This document shows, in pieces, positions 5,090 through 5,306 of a stretch of 5,306 nucleotides of DNA. The notes beneath the pieces are model-generated. The model made no database searches and was not told the origin of the DNA. It saw only the letters and a program-made list of their open reading frames with translations. Numbering within the stretch: the first letter of the stretch is position 1; every line of letters begins with the position of its first letter. Location: assembly GCA_910579055.1 (NCBI GenBank), contig CAJTSU010000203.1:1-5306 (forward strand), given 5' to 3'. A program made the position numbers and the translations under genes. The stretch is from an uncultured Mailhella sp. (GTDB lineage: Bacteria > Desulfobacterota > Desulfovibrionia > Desulfovibrionales > Desulfovibrionaceae).

Positions 5090-5306
5090 ATGTCCGGTTT
5101 CATGTCTTCAAGCACAGCTCTGACGATCTGCAAGGCCGATTCCGCCGCCTCGCTTGATCTGGCCGCCCTGCGGCAACACGCCTTCACTCCTGAAATCGAC
5201 GCGGACGGCAGGCGTTTCGGCTGGGTGGGCCTTGGCGATCCGCTGGATACCGACGGTTTTGAGCTGGCCTCCGTGGATGCCCGTTTCATGGGCTTTTCCT
5301 TCCGGC
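5090..5306 (+). CDS. RdgC-like recombination-associated protein, N-terminal part (3' end outside window)
   Basis: The frame from ATG 5090 stays open to the window end and gives 72 complete residues. The start MSGFMSSSTALTICK, the segment AFTPEIDADGRRFGWVGLGD (residues about 31-50), and the following LDTDGFELASVDARFMGFSFR resemble the N-terminus of RdgC and of the divergent RdgC-like proteins seen in sulfate reducers and mobile elements (pattern 'F..I.....ER.FGW....D.LDT...', then 'Y.AFSLR.D'). RdgC is a ring-forming DNA-binding protein that modulates RecA-dependent recombination. The gene follows the helicase-remnant gene by 83 bases on the same strand, has a strong ribosome site, and shares the GC-rich composition of the flanks. 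Only about a fifth to a quarter of a usual RdgC (about 300 residues) is visible, so the call rests on the N-terminus alone. I do not assign the symbol rdgC because the similarity is to the divergent group. Confidence 0.6.
   Translation, partial: MSGFMSSSTALTICKADSAASLDLAALRQHAFTPEIDADGRRFGWVGLGDPLDTDGFELASVDARFMGFSFR

Overview
The window looks like part of a mobile (conjugative-type) element from a Gram-negative bacterium. The style of the backbone proteins, including an RdgC-like protein of the divergent 'GFxSSST' type, would fit a Desulfovibrionaceae-like host. That taxonomic guess rests on remembered protein resemblance, not on a search. The flanks are GC-rich, whereas the centre (about 806-3000, plus parts of 3060-3400) is plainly AT-rich, so the window is a mosaic of an old backbone and a foreign cargo block.

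Layout. Positions 1-810 (+) hold the 3' end of a large gene whose C-terminal signature resembles the tail of TraI/MobA-type relaxases. Positions 892-2869 (-) hold a compact three-gene operon, read in the order PAAR protein (2387-2869), L,D-transpeptidase/YkuD-like protein (1503-2354), then a small exported protein (892-1485). Positions 2870-3365 form a gene-poor junction with a good plus-strand hairpin plus T-run terminator (3035-3082) that serves no visible gene, two short palindromes and a perfect TATAAT box. Positions 3366-5006 (+) encode 546 codons that read like only the C-terminal end of the giant helicase/N6-methylase proteins of conjugative elements; the catalytic N-terminal part is missing. 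Positions 5090-5306 (+) are the start of an RdgC-like gene running off the window.

How it may work together. The central operon has the architecture of a type VI secretion effector module: a PAAR spike tip with a C-terminal transthyretin-like adaptor domain, a peptidoglycan-targeting YkuD-fold toxin with an altered active-site motif (S-D-G-C), and a signal-peptide-bearing partner in the position and compartment expected of a cognate immunity protein. No secretion-system structural genes are visible, so the module would have to rely on a T6SS elsewhere in the host. The most notable reading is an orphan antibacterial effector cassette carried as cargo between relaxase and helicase/recombination genes of a mobile element, with the acquisition possibly having removed the 5' part of the neighbouring giant gene. 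Domain calls are by eye; toxin activity, immunity and T6SS delivery are inferences.
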